Notes under the pieces: model-generated
Database searches by the model: none
What the model was told of the DNA's origin: nothing
The model's input: the letters and a program-made list of their open reading frames with translations, nothing else
Assembly (NCBI RefSeq): GCF_016808095.1
Contig: NC_068970.1
Coordinates: 42,691,630-42,755,629 of the forward strand
Direction: 5' to 3'
Origin: Vigna angularis
Lineage: Eukaryota > Streptophyta > Magnoliopsida > Fabales > Fabaceae
DNA: 64,000 nt
In this document: positions 62,603 to 64,000 of the stretch, piece by piece
Layout of the letters: each line of letters begins with the position of its first letter
Position numbering within the stretch: position 1 is the first letter of the stretch
Position numbers and translations under genes: made by a program

Positions 62603-63198
62603 TGGAAAACAATAAAACAATAACAACAACAAAACAAAGTATTAAGCAAAGATAATTCTCCAAAACTTGTAAGAATCTATGAGGAGAAACAACAATAAAA
62701 GCAAAAGAGAACGTCAATATTTTTAACATGGAAAACTTTTTCCCTATGAGAAGTAAAAACCTACAAACACAAATTAGTAAGTCAAGCTCCACTAAATCAA
62801 GATGGGTACAAAGTCAAATTAAAAGCATAAACAAGTGTCTATAACTACTCAATACATCAAAGAAATAATGTTTTCAAATATGAAGAACAAAGAAAGAGAA
62901 ACCTAATATAGAGCAACAATGAGAGACCACAAACCTCAAATTAACGATCTCAACGATCAAAATGAAGAACCTTATGTTGCAAACCTTGTGTTAAAGTTTC
63001 AACCTGATCTAACGATGAACAAAGACACAATCACAATTTTATAGTAACATTTTAGTGAATATGCCAACAAATTTTTTGTCTAATTTCTCTCTTTGTGAGA
63101 TTGTGACTTACACAATATCTCTTAACCTAAAAGATCTATCTCTACTTAGATTAAATAGTGAAACAAAATAAATTTGATTAAATTAAATTTTTCTAACA
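62603..63198 (-). mobile_element. 5' LTR of the truncated copia element
   Basis: On the minus strand it begins TGTTAGAAAAATTTAATT and ends tattgttttcca just before the primer site and gag. About 596 bp. No partner LTR is in the window. Confidence 0.6.
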
Positions 63199-63219
63199 CA
63201 TAGTTGAGAGTCCTAAAGT

Positions 63220-63222
<3 letters not shown>

Positions 63223-63275
<53 letters not shown>
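63223..63275. repeat. (TA)n microsatellite
   Basis: Alternating AT tract of about 53 bp. Confidence 0.95.
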
Positions 63276-63279
<4 letters not shown>

Positions 63280-63785
63280 TGAAATTCTCAGTGTTAAAGA
63301 ATAATGCTTTTAAGAATTCTATTATTTGTTAAAATTTTAAGAATTCTATTATTTGTCAATCATATAATTTTAAATATTTATTTTCGAATGTTTTGTATTC
63401 CATTCAAATAATTAGTACTATGAAACAAAACTTTGAATTGTGATTCAATACTGTATTGAAGATTTTATTTTCTTTCTCGAAAAACTGAATTTTGAAATCA
63501 TTGTCATTTACATTTAGTTTTAAATTTTCTATATGCATTAATTATATCAGTCCTAGATAATGTGTTGATTTAGTTATAATTTTAAATGGTTAATTTTAAA
63601 GATTCATCTCTTTAATTTATTTAGTAAATAAAAATTCTCATTAATATTATTGCAAAAGAAAAAACAACACAAAGACAAACAACACAAAAACAAGAATAAT
63701 CTAGTGGTAAAACGATTCATCATAATACAATAGAATTCCATTAAACATTATATCACACAAATAATAAACATACATCATAATCATA
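63276..63785. other. AT-rich spacer
   Basis: No gene or element boundary recognised. Confidence 0.4.
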
Positions 63786-64000
63786 TCACAACATTAGATA
63801 TGACTCATCCGGATATAGTATGAATGTCAAACTATGGTGTTTCCTGCACTTGTGGTAGCCTCTATTGTTGTGTAGAGTCATTGTCAATGACTTTCACCCT
63901 ACCACACATAAGTTTAGTCCTCAAATGCCCTTTTGCCAACTGGAGAAAGGCCCCTCAGGCTAAGACCTCCTACTACTCTCCACGACATAACCATCCATAC
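63786..64000 (-). mobile_element. Edge of another LTR of the 4655-6812 family, inverted
   Basis: The complement of the last bases (tatgtcgtggagagtagtag followed by gaggt) matches 6257-6283 of the solo LTR at 4655-6812, and a tatccggat block corresponds in order. The element continues past the window. Confidence 0.45.

Overview
The window reads as a chromosome segment of a plant nuclear genome, most likely a phaseoloid legume (Vigna, Phaseolus or soybean relatives). The evidence is spliced genes with GT-AG introns, very AT-rich spacers with long (TA)n tracts, and Ty3/gypsy, Ty1/copia, CACTA, Mutator-like and hAT-type elements. The kinase, MyoB and HISN4-like sequences look legume-like to me; the exact species is an inference and cannot be fixed from sequence reading alone.

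Only two host genes are convincing. At the left edge (637-2277, minus strand) are the first four exons of a receptor-like cytoplasmic kinase related to the CRK/DUF26 kinases; the rest of the kinase domain lies beyond position 1. In the middle (18407-21548, minus strand) is a complete three-exon gene for a 981-residue myosin-binding (MyoB, GTD-binding/DUF593) membrane protein that links class XI myosins to vesicles.

Nearly everything else is mobile DNA. From 2.9 to 7.05 kb there is a direct duplication holding a Mutator-like foldback element and a solo LTR; the sister copy of the duplication preserves the empty site. From 10.4 to 15.4 kb there is a hAT-type MITE and a decayed 4-kb TIR element that hosts the 3' end of an Athila/Tat-type retroelement. 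From 27.5 to 45.0 kb lies a decayed CACTA (En/Spm) transposon with a TNP2-type transposase pseudogene and a second gene of TNPA/Ptta type ending in a ULP1-like region. A 10-kb Ty3/gypsy element (31148-41149) is inserted inside the TNP2 pseudogene. It has near-identical 2.76-kb LTRs, a 5-bp GAGGC target duplication and one 1386-codon gag-pol frame. From 45.6 to 47.4 kb a second, non-autonomous CACTA-like element carries the 5' end of a captured HISN4 (histidine biosynthesis) gene. From 49.3 kb to the end there are several solo LTRs (three with exact 5-bp target duplications, one of them a copia LTR nested in another LTR), a Mutator-like element with a 9-bp target duplication, a copia LTR-plus-gag remnant, and the edge of another LTR.

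The most interesting signals are in the young gypsy LTR. One is a five-copy, 96-bp-period array of 37-nt hairpins whose arms change together. Another is a three-copy hairpin family with the same behaviour. A GTAAG donor-like site also recurs at an equivalent place in four different LTRs. Other points of note are the HISN4 capture and a six-fold TAATCGATTA palindrome array just upstream of a copia LTR TATA box.
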